Source of the DNA: Sphingobacteriales bacterium
GTDB lineage: Bacteria > Bacteroidota > Bacteroidia > Chitinophagales > Chitinophagaceae
Length of the DNA: 64,000 nucleotides
Reading direction: 5' to 3'
Assembly (NCBI GenBank): GCA_016219985.1
Contig: JACRJO010000037.1
Span: 1 to 64,000 of the forward strand
The translations under genes and the position numbers were made by a program. Numbering within the stretch: position 1 is the stretch's first letter; the number at the start of each line of letters is the position of its first letter. The notes below the pieces were generated by a model that was not told the DNA's origin, made no database searches, and saw only the letters and a program-made list of their open reading frames with translations. Shown in pieces: positions 25,153 through 32,278 of this stretch.

Positions 25153-25309
25153 GGAGGTGAAGGGGACCGGGGGAAATACAGTTGGTTGTTCTTAAAGTTA
25201 ACATATAAACGGGTTACCCGGCAGGCTGGTTGCCCGGTTTGTCCTTGTTTTTTCCGGAGTTAGGCTGCTCTTCCATGCTAAAAAAAGCTATTTTTAAGTT
25301 TAAAACCAG

Positions 25310-25804
25310 ATGATGAAACGATTCCTTCTGCTGCTGCTGTTGCTCCCGCTTTTTTCGGTGGCGCAGGACTGCAAACTGAACCGGGAAACCGACCCTTTTA
25401 CGAAAGAAACAAAACTCTCCACTGGCTTTATGTTTTTCAGCGGGGCTTCCCTCACCATCGATGCGGACAGTAAGGAAGTGGATCTTCTTTTTTCCATCGA
25501 AGGGGCTAACCGTTGTTTTGATAATAACTCTACCGCCGTCATTCACTTCGAAGGAAGCAAGGTGAAGATGAACCTGCGCAATGCGGGTACAATGAATTGC
25601 GAGGGACTCTTTCATTTTATTTATAAGAATTCGGTCAATACCACTTCCCAGTTGCAGAAACTCAGCACCCAGAAGATCAGCCAGATCGTATTCACCGGCA
25701 GCAGCAAAAAAGAGATCGTGGTCCTACTGAGTCCCGCCGACCAGGAATTACTGGTCTCAATGGGAACCTGCCTGGTCAAAGAGGCCAAGACGCTCATCCA
25801 CTGA
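25310..25804 (+). CDS. secreted hypothetical protein
   Basis: A 164-residue protein with a clear signal peptide (KRFLLLLLLLPLFSVAQ, cut before DCKLNRE). The mature part is beta-rich, with three Cys, and has no motif I recognise. A second Met at codon 2 is an alternative start. Probably periplasmic or outer-membrane associated. It is divergent from the CHU_C gene and followed by a short unannotated gap. Confidence 0.7.
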   Translation: MMKRFLLLLLLLPLFSVAQDCKLNRETDPFTKETKLSTGFMFFSGASLTIDADSKEVDLLFSIEGANRCFDNNSTAVIHFEGSKVKMNLRNAGTMNCEGLFHFIYKNSVNTTSQLQKLSTQKISQIVFTGSSKKEIVVLLSPADQELLVSMGTCLVKEAKTLIH

Positions 25805-25961
25805 GCCGGATGGCAGCAAAAACCCTTAGCGCCTCGAGAGAAAACTTTTAAACTGCGGAATAACCCGGCAGGGAAATGCGTATTATGCACATAGGTGAAT
25901 AACTTTATACTGCATTCAGAAAGTCTGATCCTGTTCCCCTGAAAAACTAAAAAATAACCCT

Positions 25962-26390
25962 ATGGAAGGAAACTATATGGCCCCCGGTGCTTTCTCTGCC
26001 GCTATCTCCCTGAACCAGCTGGTCAAAAACCTGGTTGATCATTCCCTGCCTGCCGCTTTTCAGCATCATACCCGGATCGTAAATGAGGTAGACAGGGATC
26101 TATTAGTAGGTCCCGGCGCCGAACAACTGCTGGATGTGCTGGGCGAGCTCCTGGATGCCGTGATCCGTAATTCAAAGGAAGGGGATGTTCATATTACCGC
26201 TGACCGCTACCGGGATATGGTCCTCCTGCAGATCGAGGAAAGAAATAATTACAACGGCTACGCTTTATCCTTCAGTGTGGGTTCCATTGAACCCGATGCC
26301 GCGAAAATTGGCGGGCATATCAGTATGGAGGGAGCCCGTAAACGGCAGGCCACCATCTCCTTCAGTTTTCCGGGCCAGTTTGCGGCATAA
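25962..26390 (+). CDS. small degenerate histidine-kinase-type ATPase fold protein
   Basis: A 142-residue protein resembling the ATPase part of sensor kinases without the kinase core: SLNQLVKNLVDHSL at the start, a helix LLDVLGELLDAVIRNSKEGDVHI where an N-box would be, and the closing IGGHISMEGARKRQATISFSFP. The ATP-binding Asn and Gly boxes are not recognisable, so ATP binding is doubtful. No membrane segment or receiver domain is present. Similar orphan proteins are frequent in Bacteroidota; their function is unknown to me. Its stop codon touches the terminator of the opposite-strand gene. Confidence 0.6.
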   Translation: MEGNYMAPGAFSAAISLNQLVKNLVDHSLPAAFQHHTRIVNEVDRDLLVGPGAEQLLDVLGELLDAVIRNSKEGDVHITADRYRDMVLLQIEERNNYNGYALSFSVGSIEPDAAKIGGHISMEGARKRQATISFSFPGQFAA

Positions 26391-26424
26391 AAAAAAGGCT
26401 GTCCCCATAAAGGCAGGACAACCT
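26391..26424 (-). terminator. intrinsic terminator of the TetR-controlled gene
   Basis: On the minus strand, AGGTTGTCC and GGACAGCCT form a 9-bp stem with one mismatch, followed by a T-run (complement of the A-run from 26391). It lies about 30 bp past the stop at 26456. Confidence 0.75.
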
Positions 26425-26455
26425 CTTTCTGCTGGTTACTTCACAGGGCTGATCA

Positions 26456-27028
26456 TTATTTGCATTCGTTATAGCGGGTAACGACATTTTCAAGTTCGTT
26501 GTACTGAAACTGGCCGGCTTTTGCCGCAGACAGGATGGCCGGGCAGTCGGGAAACAGGTCGCTGATCACTTCGTTCAGGTTGTCCTTGTTCACCAGGGTA
26601 AAAGCCGGCTGTGCGCTGGTTTTAATAAATGTATCATTAATGCGTCCTTCGGTACCGGAACTGATACCCGCGGCCTCAGTGCCGTTGTAGATCACTTTCC
26701 CGGTGGCATCGGAAACCTTCTGCAATAAACTGGCTTTGGCCCCGGTACGTACCACTTTAAAGAAGTCATTGGCATAGGAGACATAGGATACGCCTTCCAC
26801 ATTTACTTCATTGACGGCATTTCCGCCGTACGTGGTCTTCTTCCCGGCAGCTGTCTGGAAAACAAAAGAGGCTTTGGATTTAAAATTCTCCTTGATAAAA
26901 CCGTCCTGGCGGATGCCGTCGGCGGTAATGATATAACCAGCTTTGAAACCGGCCGGGGGCTGGGCACCCAGCGGCGTTACGGCGAAAACAAGGGCGAGGG
27001 CGGTGAGGAGGGGGAACAACTGTTTCAT
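26456..27028 (-). CDS. secreted hypothetical protein, likely TetR target
   Basis: A 190-residue protein with a signal peptide (LFPLLTALALVFAVTPLGAQ). The mature part begins PPAGFKAGYIITADGIRQDG and is beta-rich; I recognise no family. A palindrome, ACTTACT-GATA-AGTAAGT (27059-27076), lies 30 bp before the start and matches the one at the tetR promoter, so the neighbouring regulator probably controls it. It is downstream of tetR on the same strand, 64 bp apart. Possible roles include envelope stress or ligand binding, but nothing in the sequence decides this. Confidence 0.7.
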   Translation of the reverse strand: MKQLFPLLTALALVFAVTPLGAQPPAGFKAGYIITADGIRQDGFIKENFKSKASFVFQTAAGKKTTYGGNAVNEVNVEGVSYVSYANDFFKVVRTGAKASLLQKVSDATGKVIYNGTEAAGISSGTEGRINDTFIKTSAQPAFTLVNKDNLNEVISDLFPDCPAILSAAKAGQFQYNELENVVTRYNECK

Positions 27029-27058
27029 ACTAAAAGGGTTTAAGGTGAGTTATTGATT

Positions 27059-27076
27059 ACTTACTGATAAGTAAGT
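27059..27076. promoter_or_regulatory. probable TetR operator before the secreted-protein gene
   Basis: ACTTACT-GATA-AGTAAGT is a perfect 7-bp inverted repeat with a 4-bp centre. The half-sites are identical to those at the tetR promoter. Confidence 0.7.
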
Positions 27077-27092
27077 TTTTTCGAAAAAAATT

Positions 27093-27665
27093 TTATACCA
27101 CGAGTTGTTTCAGGATGCTGTTACAGATGGCTGTGTAATCTTTCTGCCCCGTGATCCGCGCCAGTTGCACCCCCGCGGCCAGGTTGGTCATCAGCAGCAT
27201 GGATTTGACCCGGGCGGTTTCGGTAAACTGCAATTCCCCTTTTTTCTTTCCTTCTCTCAGCACTTTTTCCACCATACCCAGTACCAGCCCGATCAGTTCG
27301 GTCAGCCGGGCTTTCACTGAATCCGGCAGGGTGTTGTAATCGGCGCAAACCGACCCGATCAGGCAGATCCGCCCCTGGTCGCAAAGGGCGGAATAACGGC
27401 TGATAATGCTTTGCAGTTTATGTTTGGAAGAAATGCCCGGGTTTGCGAATGTTTTGGCCAGTTCCCGGTAACGCAAGATATACTGGTCAATGATACCGGC
27501 CAGCAGGTCTTCCTTTCCCGGGAAGTGATAATGGACCGCCGCGTTTTTAATATGCAGTTCTTTGGAAATATCCGCATAGCTGAACGCATTATACCCGTAG
27601 GTCTGGATAAACTCGGTTCCCAGCCGCAGGATCTCTTCTTTGGTATCGGTAGGGCGTACTGCCAT
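27093..27665 (-). CDS. TetR/AcrR-family repressor
   Basis: A 190-residue regulator. The N-terminal helix-turn-helix is typical: KEEILRLGTEFIQTYGYNAF, then YADISKELHIKNAAVHYHF, and PGKEDLLAGII. The C-terminal ligand-binding half is unassigned. The ATG at 27665 lies 4 nt after a -7 box, which rules out the five-codon longer frame. A palindromic operator (27679-27700) sits directly upstream of the -7 box, so it should repress itself; a second matching operator precedes the next gene. The ligand is unknown. Confidence 0.9.
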   Translation of the reverse strand: MAVRPTDTKEEILRLGTEFIQTYGYNAFSYADISKELHIKNAAVHYHFPGKEDLLAGIIDQYILRYRELAKTFANPGISSKHKLQSIISRYSALCDQGRICLIGSVCADYNTLPDSVKARLTELIGLVLGMVEKVLREGKKKGELQFTETARVKSMLLMTNLAAGVQLARITGQKDYTAICNSILKQLVV

Positions 27666-27669
27666 GGGG

Positions 27670-27677
27670 CAAATATA
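27670..27677 (-). promoter_or_regulatory. -7 box of tetR
   Basis: On the minus strand TATATTTG is followed by CCCC and ATG, 4 nt apart. The adjacent operator would block polymerase. Confidence 0.7.
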
Positions 27678-27678
27678 C

Positions 27679-27700
27679 ATACTTACTAATCAGTAAGTAT
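27679..27700. promoter_or_regulatory. probable TetR operator at its own promoter
   Basis: ATACTTACT and AGTAAGTAT form a perfect 9-bp inverted repeat with a 4-bp centre, 1 bp upstream of the -7 box of tetR. The 7-bp core half-sites recur at 27059-27076. Confidence 0.75.
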
Positions 27701-27711
27701 TTCCCGGGCCC

Positions 27712-27739
27712 AAAAAAACCCGCCGGGCGGGCGGGTTTT
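27712..27739 (-). terminator. intrinsic terminator of ahcY
   Basis: AAAACCCGCC (27715-27724) and GGCGGGTTTT (27730-27739) form a perfect 10-bp stem; the A-run 27712-27718 becomes the T-run on the minus strand. It lies 18 bp past the ahcY stop. Confidence 0.85.
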
Positions 27740-27756
27740 GTATAAGGTCGGAGAGA

Positions 27757-29082
27757 TTAATAACGGTAATGGTCGGCTTTGAACGGGCCATTTTTGGTGA
27801 TTCCCAGGTAACTGGCCTGTGCATCAGTCAACTCATCTAATTGCACCCCGATCTTGGCCAGGTGCAGGCGGGCCACTTTCTCGTCCAGGTGCTTGGGCAG
27901 AACATACACTTTGTTTTCGTAGTTCTTGTGGTTGTTCCACAATTCGATCTGGGCCAGGGTCTGGTTAGAGAATGAATTACTCATCACAAAGGAAGGGTGC
28001 CCGGTGGCGCAGCCCAGGTTCACCAGGCGGCCTTCGGCCAGGATAATGATGTCTTTGCCCTCCACATTGTAAATATCCACCTGGGGTTTGATCGTATCCT
28101 TGGTCTGGCCATAGTGGGTATTCAGCCAGGCGATATCGATCTCGATATCAAAGTGGCCGATATTACATACAATGACTTTATCCTTCATCAGTTTGAAATG
28201 CGCACCGGTGATCAGGTCGCGGCAGCCGGAAGCGGTTACCACGATATCTGCTTCTTTCACGGCATCGATCATTTTCTTTACTTCAAAACCGTCCATGGCC
28301 GCCTGCAGGGCGCAGATGGGATCGATCTCGGTAACGATCACCCGGCAACCGGCGCCGGCGAGGGAAGCAGCAGATCCTTTGCCCACATCCCCGTAACCCC
28401 CTACCACGGCCACCTTACCGGCCAGCATCACATCCGTGGCACGGCGGATCGCATCCACGAGGGATTCTTTACAACCGTATTTATTATCGAATTTGGATTT
28501 GGTAACAGAATCATTCACATTGATCGCGGGTACCGGCAGGGTGCCTTTGGCCATCCGCTCATACAGGCGGTGCACACCCGTGGTGGTTTCTTCTGAAATA
28601 CCTTTTACATGCTGGGTCAGTTCAGGATAGGTATCCAGTACCATATTGGTCAGGTCCCCGCCATCGTCGAGGATCATGTTCAGCGGGCGGTCAGCGCCCC
28701 CGAAGAACAGGGTCTGTTCAATACACCAGTCAGCTTCTTCAATGGTCTGACCCTTCCAGGCAAATACACCGATACCGGCAGCAGCAATGGCGGCAGCGGC
28801 ATGGTCCTGGGTGGAGAAAATATTACAGGAGCTCCATTTCACTTCTGCGCCCAGCGCCACGAGGGTCTCAATCAGGACGGCTGTCTGGATGGTCATGTGC
28901 AGGCAACCGGCAATGCGGGCGCCTTTCAGGGGCTGGGAGGCGCCGTATTCGGCACGGATGGCCATCAAACCGGGCATTTCTGCTTCGGCTAAACGGATCT
29001 CTTTGCGTCCCCATTCCGCCAGGGAAATATCCGCCACTTTATAGGGCAGGCTAAAGTCGATGGTTTTAGTTACGGTTGACAT
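27757..29082 (-). CDS. ahcY: adenosylhomocysteinase
   Basis: A 441-residue NAD-dependent enzyme splitting S-adenosylhomocysteine into adenosine and homocysteine, removing the product of methyltransferases. Motifs are ECHMT-like CLHMTIQTAVLIETL, SSCNIFSTQDHAAAAIA, the NAD-binding VVGGYGDVGKGSA, and CNIGHFDIEIDIAWL; the conserved C-terminal KADHYRY is complete. A -7 box lies 25 nt upstream and a strong terminator follows, so it is a single-gene unit. Cytoplasmic tetramer by family. Confidence 0.97.
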   Translation of the reverse strand: MSTVTKTIDFSLPYKVADISLAEWGRKEIRLAEAEMPGLMAIRAEYGASQPLKGARIAGCLHMTIQTAVLIETLVALGAEVKWSSCNIFSTQDHAAAAIAAAGIGVFAWKGQTIEEADWCIEQTLFFGGADRPLNMILDDGGDLTNMVLDTYPELTQHVKGISEETTTGVHRLYERMAKGTLPVPAINVNDSVTKSKFDNKYGCKESLVDAIRRATDVMLAGKVAVVGGYGDVGKGSAASLAGAGCRVIVTEIDPICALQAAMDGFEVKKMIDAVKEADIVVTASGCRDLITGAHFKLMKDKVIVCNIGHFDIEIDIAWLNTHYGQTKDTIKPQVDIYNVEGKDIIILAEGRLVNLGCATGHPSFVMSNSFSNQTLAQIELWNNHKNYENKVYVLPKHLDEKVARLHLAKIGVQLDELTDAQASYLGITKNGPFKADHYRY

Positions 29083-29107
29083 TTTTTTGCTTTTATTTTT
29101 ATGGCGG

Positions 29108-29115
29108 CAAAAGTA
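29108..29115 (-). promoter_or_regulatory. -7 box of ahcY
   Basis: On the minus strand TACTTTTG fits TAnnTTTG and lies 25 nt before the ATG at 29082, so this mRNA has a short leader, unlike the 4-nt cases elsewhere. Confidence 0.6.
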
Positions 29116-29132
29116 CTATTATTTGGCGTATA

Positions 29133-29231
29133 ATACCGACGAGGCATTAAAATTACATGGATCGGCCGGTGCTAATGTCTGTCGGTATAATACCGGGAAT
29201 AATCACTGCAAAACTAATGTCTGAAAGGTAT
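29133..29231 (+). repeat. 99-bp palindromic element, copy 4
   Basis: Full-length copy of the second subtype, with one change in the left arm (GAGGCATTA instead of GAGACATTA). It sits between divergent genes (ahcY and a 99-residue protein). The rest of 29083-29391 holds only the ahcY promoter; I see no gene there. Confidence 0.95.
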
Positions 29232-29391
29232 AACCCGTACCGGAACCGGTTTACGGGCATTTATTTTACACAAGCTGCCCAGGCGAAGTTTTGGGGGTAA
29301 GGACTTTCTGCCGGAATGAACCAGGCGGGGGCCCGGTTGTTCTGTATCTTAAGGGCCGGCCCTATTCCCATATACCATAAATTTTCTTATT

Positions 29392-29691
29392 ATGATAGCT
29401 TATGATACTTTATCCGGGGCGATAAACGGTCTCCGTGAAAGGGGTTTCACGGTTGATTTCAATCTCGGGGAAAATTGCCTGGTCTGCAACGGGGACAAAT
29501 ACAATATTCAGGATTTCCTGATCACGGAGTTTTACCGCTTTGAAGGGGATACCGATCCTTCCGATGAAGCGATTGTCTATGCCATCGAATCCGTAAACGG
29601 GGTCCGGGGCATCCTGGTCAGCGGGTATGGTATTTCTGCCGAAGGAATGAGTGCGGAAATGGCCCGGAAACTAAACTTCACCCCCCGGTAA
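29392..29691 (+). CDS. small conserved Bacteroidota protein
   Basis: A 99-residue soluble protein of a family widespread in Bacteroidota: AYDTLSGAINGLRERGFTVDFNL, then CLVCNGDKYNIQDF, FYRFEGDTDPSDEAIVYAIES and GVRGILVSGYG. It is often labelled phosphoribosylpyrophosphate synthetase in databases, but it is far too short and lacks PRPP synthetase motifs, so that label should not be carried over. The function is unknown. Single-gene unit. Confidence 0.8.
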   Translation: MIAYDTLSGAINGLRERGFTVDFNLGENCLVCNGDKYNIQDFLITEFYRFEGDTDPSDEAIVYAIESVNGVRGILVSGYGISAEGMSAEMARKLNFTPR

Positions 29692-29722
29692 AACCGTTGC
29701 TATCCCATCCTGTTTCTGCTCA

Positions 29723-32125
29723 TCAGTTTTTCCGGTCAAATAACCGGCGCAGCAGCCCCTTCTTTTTTTGAGGATCTCCCTGGGGGGAACCAATGGGTTT
29801 GCCCGCTTCTTCTTTCCGGATGACGGCCTTGCTTACTGTATCTTTCTTAACGGGCTTGTCTTCGTCTTCTTTCACCGGTTTGGATTCAGGCCCGATATAT
29901 TCATTGCTGTTATTCTGGTAATCCTCCTCGGTGCCCACCCCCTGGTCCACCCCTTCGGCTCCCGGCACCGGGTCCTGTTCACTGATAATAATATCGGCGC
30001 TGTTGATCTCGTTTTCCAATTCCGCCGGTTTCACGAACCGGGCATCTTTTTCAATCCCCAGTTTTTTATCCGCCAGTACTTTCTGGAAAAAATATTCGGC
30101 CACGGGACGGGCGATCCGGTTCCCATCTCCCTGGTTGCGCATGAATGTGTATTCAAAGCCTACCCAGGAACCGGCTAATAACTGGGGCGTATAACCGATA
30201 AACCAGGCATCCGCATTGTCATCGGTGGTACCGGTCTTACCGCCCATTTCTGCAGCGCCTACCCGGGTTCTTAATCCCTTGGCGGTACCTTTATCCACGG
30301 TTCCCTGCATCATGCGGGCCATGGTATAGGCTGTTACCTCGCTCACCGCTTCCTTTCGGTTTACACTGTAATCAAACCGTTTGATCACATTCCCGTTCCG
30401 GTCTTCGATCCGGCTGATCGCATAGGGTTTGGTGGAAAAACCGCGTCCTGCAAATATGGTATAGGCCCAGAGCATCTCGTACATGGAAAGATCACAGGTG
30501 CCCAAAGCAATGGAAGGGTAGGGCTGTACCGGCGTGGGGACATTGAGACGGGCCAGGAATTCAGAGAATTGTTTCGGACCCACTTGTTTCATGATAAATG
30601 CGGTTGCACAGTTTTTGGAGAATGCCAGCGCATCCGCCATGGTCATCGTGCCCCCGCCGCATTGCTTACCGGCGGGTACCCAGCCGCTGCCGGGGAAGAA
30701 CTGGGCCACGTTCTCACACTCGGTTGAAGGGGTGAAGCCTCTTTCTTCCATGGCCTGCGTGTACAGCAATGGTTTTATGGTCGAACCTACCTGTCTTTTT
30801 GTTTTCAGGTTGACGTGATCATTCTTGTAGGTTTTGAAATTGATGCCACCCACCCAGGCCCGGATCTCACCGGTTACGGGATCCATGGCAATAAAGCCGG
30901 CCTGCTCCATTTGCAGGTGGTATTTGATGGAATCCAGCGGTGTCATCAGGGTATCTTTCTCCCGTTTAGTATTCCAGGCAAAAACCTTCATGGGCACTTT
31001 AACATTGAAGGAGGACCTGATCTCCTTGTCACTCAATCCGTCCTCTTCCAGGTTCTTCCAGCGGTCCGATTCTTTAATCGCTTTCTCGAGGAGCTTTTCA
31101 TGGCCTTTCCAGATGGAACCGGACTTCATATCCCCCCGGGCGTTGATGCCTTTTTGCAGCATCGTCATGTGCTGGGCCATGCCTTCTTCCGCGTATTGCT
31201 GCATCTGTACATTGATCGTGGTATAGATTTTCAGCCCGTCATTATAAATACTGTATTTACCGCCATTGGGTTTTTCCACATCCTTCAACGCCTCCTTGAT
31301 CTCGTCTTTCAGTATTTCCCGGAAATAGGGGGCATAACCGGTATTTTCATCCAGTTTGCGGTAATTCAGTTTGATCGGCTGGGCTTTCACCCTTTTGGCT
31401 TCGGCGGAATTCAGTTTCCCGTTTTTCTCCATCTGGCTGAGGACGGTATTGCGCCGGTCCAGCGCCAGTTTGGGATTCCTGACCGGGTTATATATACTGT
31501 TTCCCTTCAGCATGCCCACGAGCAGGGCGGCTTCTTCCACTTTTAAGCGGTCAGGTTCTTTTTGAAAGAAAGTCCGGGATGCATTCCGGATTCCGTAGAT
31601 ATTGTTGCCAAAAGGAACCGCATTCAGGTACATGGTCAGGATCTCTTCCTTGGTGAAATTGCTTTCCAGTTTAACCGCGATGATCCATTCCTTGAGTTTC
31701 TGGATGACCCGGATCGCTTTATTGGAGGCCCGTTCATTAAAAAGGTTCAGGGCTAACTGCTGGGTAATGGTACTGCCACCGCCCTCGGAACCCAGGGTAA
31801 AAATGGCCCGCATGGTGGAACGGAAATCGATCCCGCTATGACTGTGAAAACGTTCGTCTTCGGTGGAGACCAGGGCATCGATCACGAAGGGAGAGATGTC
31901 CCGGTATTTTACATTGCTCCTGTTGCCCCTTTCTGTATAATACTTGCCCATCAGGGTGCCATCTTCCGCATACAGTTCAGAAGCCTGCAGGATCGAGGGG
32001 TTCTGCAGATCATCAATGGATGGCATCGCGCCGAAAACGCCGTAATTGGCCAGCACGATCAGCAGGATGAAGGCTGCAAAACCGCCAAAAAAAAGGCGCC
32101 AGAAAATTCGGACAGCTTTTTTCAT
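29723..32125 (-). CDS. class A penicillin-binding protein (PBP1A-like)
   Basis: An 800-residue bifunctional peptidoglycan synthase. One N-terminal membrane helix (IFWRLFFGGFAAFILLIVLA) is followed by a GT51 glycosyltransferase with STEDERFHSHSGID (catalytic Glu) and GGSTITQQLALNLF, and then a transpeptidase domain with the active-site Ser in GSTIKP, SKNC and KTGT. The C-terminal tail is Lys/Pro/Asp-rich and low-complexity. It polymerises and cross-links glycan strands in the periplasm. It lies just downstream of porW/sprE on the same strand but 153 bp apart. Confidence 0.95.
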   Translation of the reverse strand: MKKAVRIFWRLFFGGFAAFILLIVLANYGVFGAMPSIDDLQNPSILQASELYAEDGTLMGKYYTERGNRSNVKYRDISPFVIDALVSTEDERFHSHSGIDFRSTMRAIFTLGSEGGGSTITQQLALNLFNERASNKAIRVIQKLKEWIIAVKLESNFTKEEILTMYLNAVPFGNNIYGIRNASRTFFQKEPDRLKVEEAALLVGMLKGNSIYNPVRNPKLALDRRNTVLSQMEKNGKLNSAEAKRVKAQPIKLNYRKLDENTGYAPYFREILKDEIKEALKDVEKPNGGKYSIYNDGLKIYTTINVQMQQYAEEGMAQHMTMLQKGINARGDMKSGSIWKGHEKLLEKAIKESDRWKNLEEDGLSDKEIRSSFNVKVPMKVFAWNTKREKDTLMTPLDSIKYHLQMEQAGFIAMDPVTGEIRAWVGGINFKTYKNDHVNLKTKRQVGSTIKPLLYTQAMEERGFTPSTECENVAQFFPGSGWVPAGKQCGGGTMTMADALAFSKNCATAFIMKQVGPKQFSEFLARLNVPTPVQPYPSIALGTCDLSMYEMLWAYTIFAGRGFSTKPYAISRIEDRNGNVIKRFDYSVNRKEAVSEVTAYTMARMMQGTVDKGTAKGLRTRVGAAEMGGKTGTTDDNADAWFIGYTPQLLAGSWVGFEYTFMRNQGDGNRIARPVAEYFFQKVLADKKLGIEKDARFVKPAELENEINSADIIISEQDPVPGAEGVDQGVGTEEDYQNNSNEYIGPESKPVKEDEDKPVKKDTVSKAVIRKEEAGKPIGSPQGDPQKKKGLLRRLFDRKN

Positions 32126-32278
32126 ATGATAAATGAAGGGTTGAGTTTAGAACGAGGCAACTATTTGAAATTGAGAACCGAAAATAAGAAAATACCCGGC
32201 GGGCGGGTCATTCTGCTATTTAAATTTTTGCGAAAGTGATTTCCCGGGGGAATTTCCCGCTAAATGGCCGGAACCGTC

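Noticed and set aside
29392..29691. Phosphoribosylpyrophosphate synthetase
   Set aside because: Proteins of this family carry that label in databases, but 99 residues and no PRPP-binding motif cannot be that enzyme.
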